Shown piece after piece: positions 11,348 through 22,050 of a stretch of 64,000 bases of DNA. The translations under genes and the position numbers were made by a program. This stretch comes from Ceratopteris richardii (taxonomy: Eukaryota > Streptophyta > Polypodiopsida > Polypodiales > Pteridaceae). The stretch is taken from contig CM035408.1 of the NCBI GenBank assembly GCA_020310875.1, positions 144,665,907 through 144,729,906 of the forward strand. The letters are read 5' to 3'. Position 1 is the stretch's first letter. Each line of letters opens with the position of its first letter. Below the pieces are notes generated by a model. It worked only from the letters and a program-made list of their open reading frames with translations. It was not told where the DNA came from and ran no database searches.

Positions 11348-13690
11348 AATACCCCTTGGGAGTGATGCAATAAACAAGGAGCTCACACTCATGCCAATAA
11401 GGTAGTGCCAAGCTATGTGGAATCAATCCACAAAAGGAAGTAAGCCCAAAGCTTTGTGAAAAGCTTCAAACTTCTCCCTAGATAGAGCCTTTGTGAAAAG
11501 GTTTGCAATGTTCTCTTGCATTGGCACATGTGCCAAGCTCATGTCTCAAGGAGAACCTCTCCCTAACATAATGATAATGCACCTCAATTTGCTTAGTGCA
11601 AGCATGGAACATAGGGTTCTTTGCAACTACCAATATGCTCTGATTGTCAGTGAAGATGGTGGTAGTAGAAGACCAACCAACGCCCAAATCAGCCATAAGG
11701 CTCTTGAGCCACACACACTCAACTATCATTGTGAAAGCTTCCGTGTACTCAGCCTCAGAATTGCAAGTGGCCATAGTAGGTGGCTGCTTGCTCAACCAAG
11801 AAATGCATGACCTACCAAGCATGAAGCAAAACCCACCGATACAAACATGAGTGTCATGGAAATCAACCCAATTAGAGTCAGAAAAAGCATGTAAATCTGG
11901 TGGTAGTGATCTCCCCTTGGGATAAAAGAGTCCAAGTAGTCAGGTACCACTCAAGTAGCAAAAGATGCACTTAACTGCCTGCCAATGCATGACACCTAGG
12001 CAATCCATAAACCTTCTCATCTATGAGACAACAAACTCAACATTTGGCTGAGTAATGCATAAGTAAATCAAGCATCCAACAACCTGCTGATAGAGAACAA
12101 CATCAAGTGCATTTCCAGCATCATAAAGACTCAATCCTAAACCTTTCTCCATAGGAGTGGCAATAGGTTTACAGTCTTCAAGGCCAAAATGCTACAATAA
12201 TGTGTCAATATATTTCGCTTGAAAAAAGATATTCTACCATCAACTTGCATAAACTCAATGCCCAAATAATGATGCAAATGCCCTAAATCAGACATCTCAC
12301 GTGAGGAATGTAGATCAGCTCATGAGGACCAGTGAGCAGCATGTCATCAACATACACAACAATGATCGACATCATTTGATGCTTAACATATAAGGAGCTA
12401 ACCATGTGCAATCAGGTAGGCATGTATTTTTTCATACCAAGCATGTGATGCTTGCTTTAAACCATGTAATGCCTTCTTCAACCTGCACATTGGCTTTTCA
12501 TGCTTTTTGCACAAAGCCATATGCCTGAAAAACATACAATTCTTCATGCAAGTCACCATTAAGAGACGTTGTTTTGATGTCCAATTGATATACATTCCAA
12601 CCATGATGAGCTGCAAGTACACAGATGCTAGCAACAATAGTCATTCGACAAGTAGGAGCAAAGGTCTCATCAAAATCAATGCCTCTTTCCTGAGCATAAC
12701 CCTTTGCAATAAGCCTAGACTGATGCTTGTCAACTATACCATCATGCTTACACTTCAGCTTGTATACCCACTTAGTGCCAATCGCCTTCTTGTTAGGAGG
12801 CAAGTCGCATAAAGAACAAGTACTGTTTTTCATGATAGCATCATATTTTGATTGCATAGCAACCATCCAATTTTCAAAATTTTGTGTTTCATCAAACAAA
12901 AACAGGATCATTCTCATCAAGAGACTAGTGGCAGCCATAGCATAGCAATCTGATGCAAAAGAGGCACTATGAGAGCCTAAACAAGTATGATATGATAGAG
13001 GTCCCTCTAATTTGTTGAAACACAAAGTCCGCACCAACCATTTTGTCATAGTTTTTGCCTCCTCAATATCAACTCTCTCATCAACAAGTGAATCATGTAA
13101 ATTTGCATTAGAAATGGAATGATCTACATCATCACATGAAACCTGTAAAGGCTGAGATGTTGCCTCATTAGGGGTAGCACTAGACTGTCCACCTATAAAA
13201 TGAGGCAACAAAGTATCATACATGTGTTTGGAGCTAACAGATGTCTCCTTAGTACATGAAAGTAATGGCTAAATAGGATCTTCCACAAAAGCACCATCAC
13301 CGCTAATCGAAATGTGCTTAGCCTGTGGATGATACAAACGATAGCCTTTGCTTTCAAAATTGTACCCAACAAAAAGACATTTCATTTTTTCATTATCTAA
13401 TTTCCTACAATGTTGTTTAGGCATTAATGAATATGCAAAACAACCAAAAACACATAGGTGAGCAACAGATAGCTTACGACCATGCCAAGCCTCATATGGA
13501 GTGATAGAGTACAATGCTTTAGTGGGATACCTGTTAAGTACAAATATTTCACACATGACAACCTCAAGCCAAAAACTATGTGGTAAAGCCTCACTCTTGA
13601 CCATACACCTCGCCATCTCCATGAGTGACCTATTCTTTCTTTTAGCAACTCCATTCTGTTGACGTGTATACGGCACTATCACGTTTTGCA
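11348..13690 (-). pseudogene. Copia-3 pol remnant (integrase, RT, RNase H)
   Basis: Reading leftwards from 13690: integrase C-terminal half (PYTRQQNGVAKRKNRSLMEM, then FLVGYNFESKGYRLYHP-like), a linker, reverse transcriptase (KAIGTKWVYKLKCKHDG, RLIAKGYAQERGIDFDETFA, YQLDIKTTSLNGDLHEE, LKKALHGLKQASHAWYEKI; 12398-12900) and RNase H (ISWLSKQPPTMATCNSEAEY, IFTDNQSI, KQIEVHYHYVRER; 11500-11810). Several frameshifts and stops are present. Gag, protease and the 5' LTR are missing. The copy ends abruptly at about 13690 against a Gypsy chromodomain on the other strand, which is a rearrangement breakpoint rather than an element end. Confidence 0.85.
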
Positions 13691-13915
13691 AGAAAAATCT
13701 AAGTTGAAGGAAGATGCCACTTTTAAGCTTGAACCAGAAGTTGTAATGGATATGAGAATTAGACATCTTAGAAATCGTGAAATAGTGGAAATTTTAGTTA
13801 AATGGTTTGCATATCCTATTGAAGATTCAATCTTGGTTGGTTTAGATGCATTTATGGAATATTATTCTTCTTTCTAACTCTGAGGATAGAGTTCTTAAAA
13901 GACACGGACAATTGT
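13690..13915 (+). pseudogene. Gypsy-1 upstream copy: chromodomain C-terminus of pol
   Basis: Plus-strand remnant reading FKLEPEVVMDMRIRHLRNRE, then VEILVKWFAYPIEDSILVGL: the integrase C-terminal chromodomain of a Ty3/Gypsy chromovirus. A frameshift near 13870 leads into NSEDRVLKRHGQL and a stop overlapping the LTR start, as in many plant chromoviruses. Chromodomains steer integration to modified histones; this copy is broken. The upstream pol is lost at the junction with Copia-3. Confidence 0.8.
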
Positions 13916-15054
13916 AAGATAACACATTGATTTTTCCAAAAAACACATGTGTAAGTAATAATGAAATTTTATGTTTACGATATTTTAATCATGTCTGCAA
14001 AATTGTATAGCAATAAGTTTTCACATTCTCTCTCTAGAAAGTTATCGCATGAAATTTGTGTGTTAAATTTGAGCATGAAGATGAAGGAATCACAAAAAGT
14101 GTTGCATGAGAGAAAGGTAGAGTACTATTAGTAGAAAAACTTTACTTGATTGAATTTTTTGTAGTTCCTATATTTCATGTCTCATTTGGTCGCATGAAGA
14201 TAGGTTCATGAAGAGATTTTTCATGTTTTTTCATCTCTCTCTAGAATTTCTCATTGTGAAGGGCTCAATTATTATATCTGTAAGCGAATTTGGACCTAAA
14301 GCATCTCTAACACTATTGTACAAATCAAAGAGCTGAATATTTTTGTGTCTCACAAGCTTAAGCTAATTCCTCACCGTTTTTGAGTTACAAGGCTTGGAAA
14401 AGTGCCATTTTTTGATACTTCAAAAAAAAAGAGAAGACTTGATTCATCTTATTCATGTCCACTGATTTAGAAAATGCACATGGGTATGTGCATTATTTCA
14501 AGTGATTGATGTGTGTGTGAGTGTATTGCAGGGATTGCCTCTATTTTTGTAGGTACAATTCTTGAGGTGGACATGAAATGTAGATGCATGGGTGGTATGG
14601 AAGGCTTGCATGAGACATGCAAAGAGAAGCTATTTTGGAGCATGCAAATTCTAGGAGTGCATGTCTAAGAAAGCCTAATTGGTCGTGCACTGGCGAAAAG
14701 GTGAAGATCCAAAATATGAAGATTGAGAGGTAGGGAGGGATGATGGTCACGCATTGATCACGATCATTTTCAACTTCTGAGGTTGTGATTGAGATTGAGA
14801 TTGGGATTGAGATTGCAATTGTGATTGGGATTGGGATTGAGATTAGCTCGACCGTGTTCTAGTGGATGAGGCTTCACATTGAAGCTATTTGATAGATTTT
14901 GCAACATAGATGAAAACTGCTTGTAAATCTCCATAGATAATAAAGTTCTCTCTCTTCTTGTTCTGCATACTCTATTTTTCTTCCCTATATCTTCTTACGC
15001 CAAAATTTATTATTCTGTGTGGGATTGTGATTGAAGATTAGGAGACTTGTTACA
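13913..15054 (+). repeat. Gypsy-1 LTR shared by two element copies
   Basis: About 1142 bp with TGTAA at the left and TTACA at the right end. It has a PBS two bases downstream and a pol stop codon at its left edge, so it serves as 3' LTR of the copy to the left and 5' LTR of the copy to the right. The tract 14785-14845 is a (GATTGN)n-like degenerate repeat. No second full LTR copy was located to confirm the ends. Confidence 0.6.
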
Positions 15055-15056
15055 AG

Positions 15057-15068
15057 TGGCATCAGAGC
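15057..15068 (+). other. Gypsy-1 primer-binding site
   Basis: TGGCATCAGAGC is a one-base variant of the iMet-tRNA PBS TGGTATCAGAGC. It lies two bases after the LTR end and about 90 bp upstream of recognisable gag. Confidence 0.75.
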
Positions 15069-15089
15069 GGAGTTGGATTCCAGGATAAG

Positions 15090-17682
15090 ATGTAGGCTTT
15101 GAAGAAGAAGATAGAAGAACAAGAGGAGCTTATCCATAGAATGAATGCAGAATTACGTAAAGAAAGATGCAACAAAAAAGGGACAGTACTACAAATGCTT
15201 TCATGGACCTCAATGATGAAGGTGGTAATGTTGTGGGCACATTGAATGCACGTAGAGCTAGACAAAAACATGAACATAAAGAGGATGATGATACACGGAA
15301 ATCTGCACTCAAACAATTGTTTAAAAGAGCAAAATTAAATGAATTTGATGGTAAGAAGAAAACTAGAGAGGATCTTGAAGCATGGATTGAGGAGCTCAAA
15401 TATTTCTTTGATCTGCACATGTTTAGTGAAGAATCAAAAGCAAAGGTGGCAATTCTACATCTACGAGCAGTCACCAAATTGTGGTGGAAATCATACATGC
15501 AGAAAATAACACAGGAGGGCGTGATCCTCTGGAAAGAGTTTTGAGAGCAAGTAGAGAACTTTTATTGTTTGCCACACTATCAGATGAAAATGAAAAATGG
15601 AATTCTACTCCTTCAAGTAACAGGAGGATGATAGATGTAACTTGTCTATTGAAGAATACAAGAGAAGTTTCTACATTTACATAAGTATGCACTAGAAGTT
15701 TTTGGAGATGCCTTGAAGAGCAAATTTATTGAAGGTTTGTAGGAATAACTTTGCTATGAAGTAAATGGGTCAGGATCTATAGATTTTCTTGATCCAGTTG
15801 CAAAAGCAAAAAACTTTGAAAAGATGGAGAACTTTACCATGAAAAAGGCATCCAAATCAAGGTCTATCCTAACATGACATCGACCCCCAAGAACTATTTT
15901 AACGAATCAGAATGGACAAAGATCGACTAACTCTATTAATGATCAAGGAGGACAAACTAAAGTGAAGCAGATTGATACACTTAAGAATCAAGAACCTATG
16001 CATTGGCAACATGATTTTGATTTCTTGGAATGAGCCAAAATATTGGGCTTTTCTTTTGATGTGGAGAACATAGAGATTGCACTTTTGAATGTCCAAACAA
16101 GGCCATCAACCATTCTATGTAGGCAAAGATAGCTCATCTACAAGAGGAAAGCATAATAGTTGAGGAGGCGGATGATCAAGGTAAGTGTTCTAACCCTAGA
16201 CTTCAATGCATGAAAACTTCTTATCATTCAAGGGAATCGGTGATTAAGATTATGGGGAACATATCCTCACAAGAGGTTAGTTTCTTGATTGATTCGGCTA
16301 GTACAAATTTTTTCCTTTCATGTAAATTGGTAGAGGCTTTAGGATTGCATATTGAGATGCAGACCAAAATACGTGTACAAATGGCTAATGGTAGGATACA
16401 CTATACTTGAGGCTGCATTGAGAATCTTGATTTTATGCTAGGTGAACATAAGTTTTTGGATACCTTCCATGTAATTGAAATGAGAGAATGTGATGTAATC
16501 ATTGGAATGGACTATTTAATTCATAACGATGTCGTGATTGATTGTGAAAGTGGGATCCTTACTTTGAGAATAGAGGGAAAGGAACATCATCTTGAAGGCA
16601 AGTGTAATTCAGTTTTTTCTCCTATTTCTGCTATAAAGTTGATTAGAGGTATTCGACACGGTTTTGAGACATGTTTGGTTTATGTGAATGACCTTCAAAA
16701 GAAGACGAAATACCCGAATATGTTAGAAAACGTTTGTATTAGTACACACATGTACTTCCTAATGATCTATCAGGCATGCCTCCTCCTAGGAAAATTGACC
16801 ATGCTATAGACCTCTATCTAGGAAGTGAGCCTTATTCTAGAGCATCTTATAGGTCTGATATTGATGAATTGAAAGAGTTGAAGCTCCAACTTAATGATCT
16901 ATTGAAGAAGGGGTTGATAAGACCTAGTGTTTCACCTTGGGGATCAGTTTTTTTGTTTTAAAAAAAGAAAGATGGCGCATACACACTTTGTATCAACTAT
17001 AGGGGATTGAACAAGAAAACCATTAAAAAAAAGTATCCACTTCCACACATAGATGAATTGCTGAGTCAATTGAGTGGTGCCACAATATTCAGTAAAACTA
17101 TCTTAAGATAAGGGTATCATCAAATAAGAGTAAAGTCTGGGGACATAGCCAAAACTGCTTTTAAAACACGATATGGTCATCATGAGTTCAGAGTTTTGCC
17201 TTTTCAATTGACAAATGCTCTTGCAACATTTATGTGTTTGATGAATAATGTATTTCATGAATATCTTGATGAATTTATTTTAGTCTTTCTTGACGATATT
17301 TTTGTGTATTGTAAGGATGATGATGAACATGCATTGCATCTCAGGAAGACTTTATAGAAACTCAGAGAGGATAAACTCTATGGTAAGTTGAGTAAATGTT
17401 TTTTTGCAAAGGGGGAAGTGACTTATTTAAGGAGAGTTTTTCTAAGGAAGGGATTCACATAGATCCTGAGAAAGTTAAATGCATAGTTGACTATCCTACA
17501 CCCAAATGTGTGAGAGATGTGAGAAGCTTTCTTGGTTTGGCACAATATGAGAGGGCACACATTAGAGAGTTTTCCCAAATCACAAATTCTCTTACAGAAT
17601 TGACAAAGAAAAACAGAGATTTCACATGGAATGATGCGTGTGAAAATGCATTTGAAGAATTAAAATGGAAAAATATTGAAAA
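15090..17682 (+). pseudogene. Gypsy-1 gag-protease-RT (chromovirus type), decayed
   Basis: Gag core at 15320-15545 (FDGKKKTREDLEAWIEELKY, then AVTKLWWKSYM). Aspartic protease at about 16250-16560 has the active-site loop as LIDSASTNFF, where the family has D-S/T-G-A, followed by MANGRIHYT and VIIGMDYL. Reverse transcriptase at 16790-17500 shows [54 protein letters not shown] (FLDD for the usual YLDD) and the connection start VRSFLGLAQYERAH. Sequence breaks off at the RNase H start (WNDACENAFEELK) near 17670. At least six stops plus the altered protease loop make it inactive. Confidence 0.85.
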
Positions 17683-17731
17683 GATGGTCCTAGTGTGTTC
17701 ACACATATCACTAGCTAAGTATATCAAAAAA
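17682..17731 (-). repeat. Fragment of a Copia-1/3 family LTR end
   Basis: TGGTCCTAGTGTGTTCACAC followed by ATATCACTAGCTAAGTATAT matches the last about 45 bp of the LTRs at 3060-3106 and 11300-11347. It interrupts Gypsy-1 at the RNase H start and supplies the last codons of a 112-codon open frame (17396-17734). Confidence 0.7.
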
Positions 17732-17737
17732 TAGTGC

Positions 17738-18425
17738 ATTGGATGCCTCCAAGGCTCCGATTGAGAACAAAGAGACATAGACCACTGATTCTATACAAAT
17801 TGAATCTACATCAAAAATTGTAGTGGACATCATGAAAATTGCAGAAGAGCTGGTCTTGACGTTGATTAGTATTAGAGAAGGTTGGAGAACACCGATTGAA
17901 TGGCGCATCACAACAAGATTTCCAAGATTCTTGAGTAGTAGGAAAGTATCGCAGATAGAAGATTTAGAACGCATTCAATAACTAAATTTGCAATTTCCAC
18001 AAGGTTTACCATTAGTTATTGATCAAGCTTCACTTATTACCTCTGATTCCAAAGAAGTAGTGGACATACTTGAATACTTTAGTCCTAAAGTTATGGAAAA
18101 TTTACAGGGTAGACAATAGGGTAGAAAACATGATGGACAAAGAAGACACTTTCAAGCCGACCTTACCTATGCTAAATTTGATGCATTTCTAGGAGATGAC
18201 CTTGATTCTCATGTCCACATGTTCAAAATTAATTATAGTGTATTAGACAATGTAGAAGATTATGAATACAAAGCAATAGTTTTCCAATCAACACTACTTA
18301 ACAAACTAGCATGAAGGTTAAGAGAGTTTGACCTAAATCACTTTCAAAGTTATGATGATGTTTGGAATGCTTTCCAACAACACTTTCAGCCAATTGTAAA
18401 AGAATCACCAACTGCAAGAAATCCC
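17738..18425 (+). pseudogene. Gypsy-2 gag fragment
   Basis: Coding-like plus-strand sequence with a retrotransposon gag pattern. An upstream part reads GWRTPIEWRITTRFPRFLSS; after a few stops come FDAFLGDDLDSHVHMFKINY and FDLNHFQSYDDVWNAFQQHF (about 18180-18390). The FLGDD..H...F spacing and the YDDVWNAFQQHF end resemble Ty3/Gypsy Retrotrans_gag domains. It differs from the Gypsy-1 gag at 15300 and may be the 5' part of the element whose integrase is at 20400-21690. Confidence 0.55.
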
Positions 18426-18429
18426 CCCC

Positions 18430-18683
18430 TTTTAGGCATCATAAAGTGCTTCTCCTAATCAACAACAATCTTAAACCCAAGTGGGCCCCACATGAGGGTG
18501 ATGAGAGGGTGATTAACCTTCTTTGTAATGCCATTTAAACTTCGTAAGACCTAACCCCGCCTTATGGGACATGGGGGTCTCGTGGGCACTAGTCCCCTTC
18601 ACTTGTGCTTTTCTTTTCCTTTATTTAATACAAGTCAGGGAGAGTAGGCTCTGGCCAAACTTCCTTCATTAAAAAAAAAAAAT
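18430..18683 (+). mobile_element. LINE 3'-UTR-like piece ending in poly(A)
   Basis: Non-coding GC-richer sequence (ACCCCGCCTTATGGGACATG, then TTCCTTTATTTAATACAAGT) ends TTCATT plus a 12-base A run at 18672-18683. This is the form of a plant LINE 3' end. It inserted in Gypsy-2 gag after about 18425. Confidence 0.5.
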
Positions 18684-18685
18684 TC

Positions 18686-19665
18686 AGCCAAAGAGATAGT
18701 GGGGGCCTTGGCATTCTAGACATTGGGTGCATGTCTAAAACCCTTGCAGCAAAATGAACGATTAAGGTGTGGTGCAATGGGGAGGCCTCATGGGCCAAGT
18801 TGATCTTCAGAAACAAGAATGGGTTGACTTTCGTGGGGTTCCCTAATTGGAAGAATCTTGACATTCTGAACCTTTTGTTTTCCCCAATCCGAGTCTTCCC
18901 GAAAGACTTGAATCTTTTGTGCTCCCTATAGAAGAGTTGGAATAAAGTCAAAAGCTTCACAAGAATAAGTGAAGATTGGAAGTGGACCGGCCAGTATCCA
19001 TGGCATTCGGATCATGGAATCTTTGAACATTCAAAATGCCAAGAGGCTATGGAACAAAGGCTTCAAAAAATGGAAACATCTCTGGAAACAAGACACCAAC
19101 TAGTGGATCAACTTTGAGGATATTTACCCTAGCTTCAACATTACCTATGAAGAATGGAATACGTTGCAAAGCAGATGTCTTGCCTAGGACCACTCTAAAG
19201 TTCACCTTCTCATGGGGCACAACACGCCGAGATGGCTTGGTCTCAAATGGCACAATGGTAATTGCCTGACAAAAATCCCGAACATCGAAGAAACCATTGA
19301 TTATCAGGTTAACCTCAACAAGAAGTGGTTCCTATCATGGACACGGCTACAGTGGGACATGAAGTTCATGGCTATATGGCACCCTCTCATAGAAATAAAA
19401 AATTATGTCCTCTTATGGAAAATTCTTTCATCGTGGAATCTGGACCAACCTTAAGGCTAGCAAAATTTGTGGGGTGCCTCCCTGGTGCAAGCACTGCTAC
19501 CGGTGCATCGAAGATGCTTCTCATATCTTCTTTACTTGTCCCAACTCCAGCAGGCTCTGGTAGATTGTCGAAAAGAAAATTAGACTTCAGAAACATATCA
19601 ATTGGAAACAAGCTCTATTGGGAGAAGCAATCGGATGCTCCACGACTCTCTAGAATGCCATCAGA
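18686..19665 (+). pseudogene. LINE ORF2 C-terminal part with zf-RVT zinc-binding domain
   Basis: Frame-shifted translation gives LGCMSKTLAAK, CNGEASWAKLIFRNKNGLTF and FPNWKNLDILNLLFSPIRVF. Towards the end it gives GVPPWCKHCYRCIEDASHIF followed by FTCPNSSRLW (about 19470-19560), the CxxC...H...C pattern of the zf-RVT domain of plant L1-type reverse transcriptases. It stops at NAIRWEV, before the usual C-terminus. The catalytic RT core is absent, typical of 5' truncation. It directly follows the poly(A) of another LINE piece, and Gypsy-2 RNase H resumes after it. Confidence 0.7.
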
Positions 19666-19674
19666 TGGGAGGTA

Positions 19675-21692
19675 TAGTGACAATAAATCAATTTACGTCA
19701 CTATAGATATAAGTCCAATAGGCATAGTTTGGGCAATGGGCTAGGAAGATGACCAAGGAAAAAGATATGCCATTCGGTTTGGAGCTAAGGTGCTAAATAT
19801 TTGTTGAAGAGGCTACCCTCACATCAAACAAGAACTCTGGGGAATAGTGACAACATTGAAAAACGATAAAGAGTACTTAATTGGAGTGAATGTAGTCGTG
19901 GAAACACATTGCTTGCCATTGTTAGGGATGATTGTGAATTTTTCCACTATAGACATCGCTATGCTAAGATGGATAGCATATATCAAGTCAGTAAACCCTT
20001 AGTTTTTCAATATAGCTAGAAGAAATAATGAAGTGGCTGATATGTTGTCACGAGTAATATATGAAGATGAAGACTTGATGACTTCAAATGACAAAGATAT
20101 AGGCTCATACTTTTATGCTTCACATGTACATACCTCTAGCCTTGATGGAGCATGTGCAAGACAAAAAAAAATGAGCTTATTTATCAAATTGAGAAGTTAA
20201 AAGCTAATATCAAATCTTCAAGAAGAAGAAAACAAAAGAATTTAGGAAACAAGAAAAAAGATAGAAAGGGAAATGAGAATATTTACGAAATTCGAATGGG
20301 AATAACAGAGAGATTTGACCAGAGTGAATATGAAAGTGAATGAAAAGAGATTGGAAAATATTTGAGTACCATGTCTCTTGATCCAAACTAGAGTAAAGAA
20401 AGGTTCAAGAATGTTGGAAGAAAATCAAATAATTATTTTTTGAAAGATGGTTTGCTCTGGAGAACTAAACTTGGAATGAGAAAAATTCCTTAGTGAGTTC
20501 TAGGTTATAGCAGAATGAAAGATAAATTATGACTGAGATGCATAGTTCCTTATGGGCTGAGCACAAAGGCTTTCAAGGAACATATGAGAAGATAAAAGAA
20601 AGGTATTGGTGGCCTGGAATGTATATAGAAGTTTAGAGTTAGGTGGCCATATGTAAGATTTGATAGATGTTCTCCAATGTAAAGCATAGGGATGAATTGC
20701 ATCCAACATATCCTTTAGAATATCCATTGTAAATGGGTTGTTGATTTCGTCATGATACCTTTTGGAATACAGCATATGTGATACATTGTACTTGCAAGAG
20801 AAGATTTGACAAATCATGTGGAATGGAGAGATCGAGAAAAAAAACCACAATTAATGTATGTAAGTTTCTATTAGAAGATGTATTGAGTAGTTTTGGGTAT
20901 GTTGAAAAGATAGTTGTCGATAGAGGTGAGCTCGATGCTCAAGAAGCAAATGATTTCTTTGCAAAATATGGCATTTGACTATCGCTCACCACAACATATA
21001 ATCCAGAACCCAATGGAAAATTGGAACATGGACATCCTCCAATCATTAAAGCCTTGGCAAAAGCCTACGATGGAAAAATCAAGAATTGGTCGAAATATCT
21101 TCCCTTTGCCTTGAGGGCGGATAGGATGACATGCACAAGGACTACTGGATATATGCCACCAGAACTAATGTATTATTAGAGACCTATGCTAACGATGGAT
21201 TCGCATGCTCTAGCACGGACCTCATTGCCCTCGGAAGATGATATGTAAAGAGAAGATCTTCTAGCAGTATGAATCCTTCAACTGGAAAGAGGAACGAACC
21301 AAATATAAGATGTTGCAATCAAACTCAGAGCATCAAGAGAAAAGAATAAGATAGCATGTGACAAGTCCCATAGATTGAGGCCCAAGGAGATAAATGAAGG
21401 TGATTGGGTTCTTGTCTATGATAGCTCGCTAGACATGCAATATGAAGCCCATCATAAATTAGTAGAGGGATGGTTCGGACCTTACATGATATGTGAAGTG
21501 TTTAACAATGGCACATACTCACTTAGAGAGTTAGATGGAACAAAGCTAAAAGACTTGATCGCTCGGAACAGAATCAAACTTTTTAAGAGAAGAGAAAATG
21601 AAAATTATGAAATGTTGATAGATGAAGAAAAAGAAGAAGATGAAGAAGTTGAGGAAATTATTGAAGAGGATCAAGATGAAGAAGAAATATGA
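19675..21692 (+). pseudogene. Gypsy-2 RNase H and integrase
   Basis: RNase H: YVTIDISPIGIVWAMG, RYAIRFGAKVLNI, KQELWGIVTTLKNDKEYLIG, ETHCLPLLGM and RRNNEVADMLSRV (19690-20060). Integrase: KDGLLWRTKLGMRK, a decayed zinc region, VDRGELDAQEANDFFAKYGI (20920-20978), TTTYNPEPNGKLEHGHPPII and ALRADRMTCTRTTGYMPPEL, then INEGDWVLVYDSSLDMQYEA through WFGPYMICEVFNNGTYSLRE, with an acidic tail EEKEEDEEVEEIIEEDQDEE (21375-21692). The final 105 codons are open; earlier parts carry stops. The style differs from Gypsy-1 (no chromodomain, acidic tail), so this is a second Gypsy lineage. Confidence 0.8.
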
Positions 21693-21717
21693 ATGAAACT
21701 TGAGAATAAAGAATTTG

Positions 21718-21779
21718 TACATGTATGTATGTATGTATGTATGCATGTATGTATGTATGTATGTATGTATGTATGTATT
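21718..21779. repeat. (TATG)n microsatellite
   Basis: Tandem GTAT/TATG tetranucleotides with one GCATG variant, just after the Gypsy-2 integrase stop. Confidence 0.9.
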
Positions 21780-21996
21780 TAAATAATAATGATTAAGAGG
21801 TCAATTTTTTATATGCTCAATAATAGGAGTTGTGATGTATAAAAGAGTGATTAAATATCAAATAATGTGCTTGTGAAAAAGTGTAAGTGTATGTTAATTA
21901 AAATAATTATGTACACTGTTATATATATATATATATATATATTTCTTATGTGTGTTTATTTTTAATATTTCTTTTCTTGCAGGTACGATTGAAGAG

Positions 21997-22003
<7 letters not shown>

Positions 22004-22045
<42 letters not shown>
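22004..22045. repeat. (AG)n microsatellite
   Basis: An uninterrupted AG run. A short (TA)n run lies nearby at 21918-21941. Confidence 0.9.

Positions 22046-22050
<5 letters not shown>

Noticed and set aside
17396..17734. Intact 112-codon gene
   Set aside because: It is the Gypsy-1 RT/RNase H connection region with its last codons supplied by a Copia LTR fragment.
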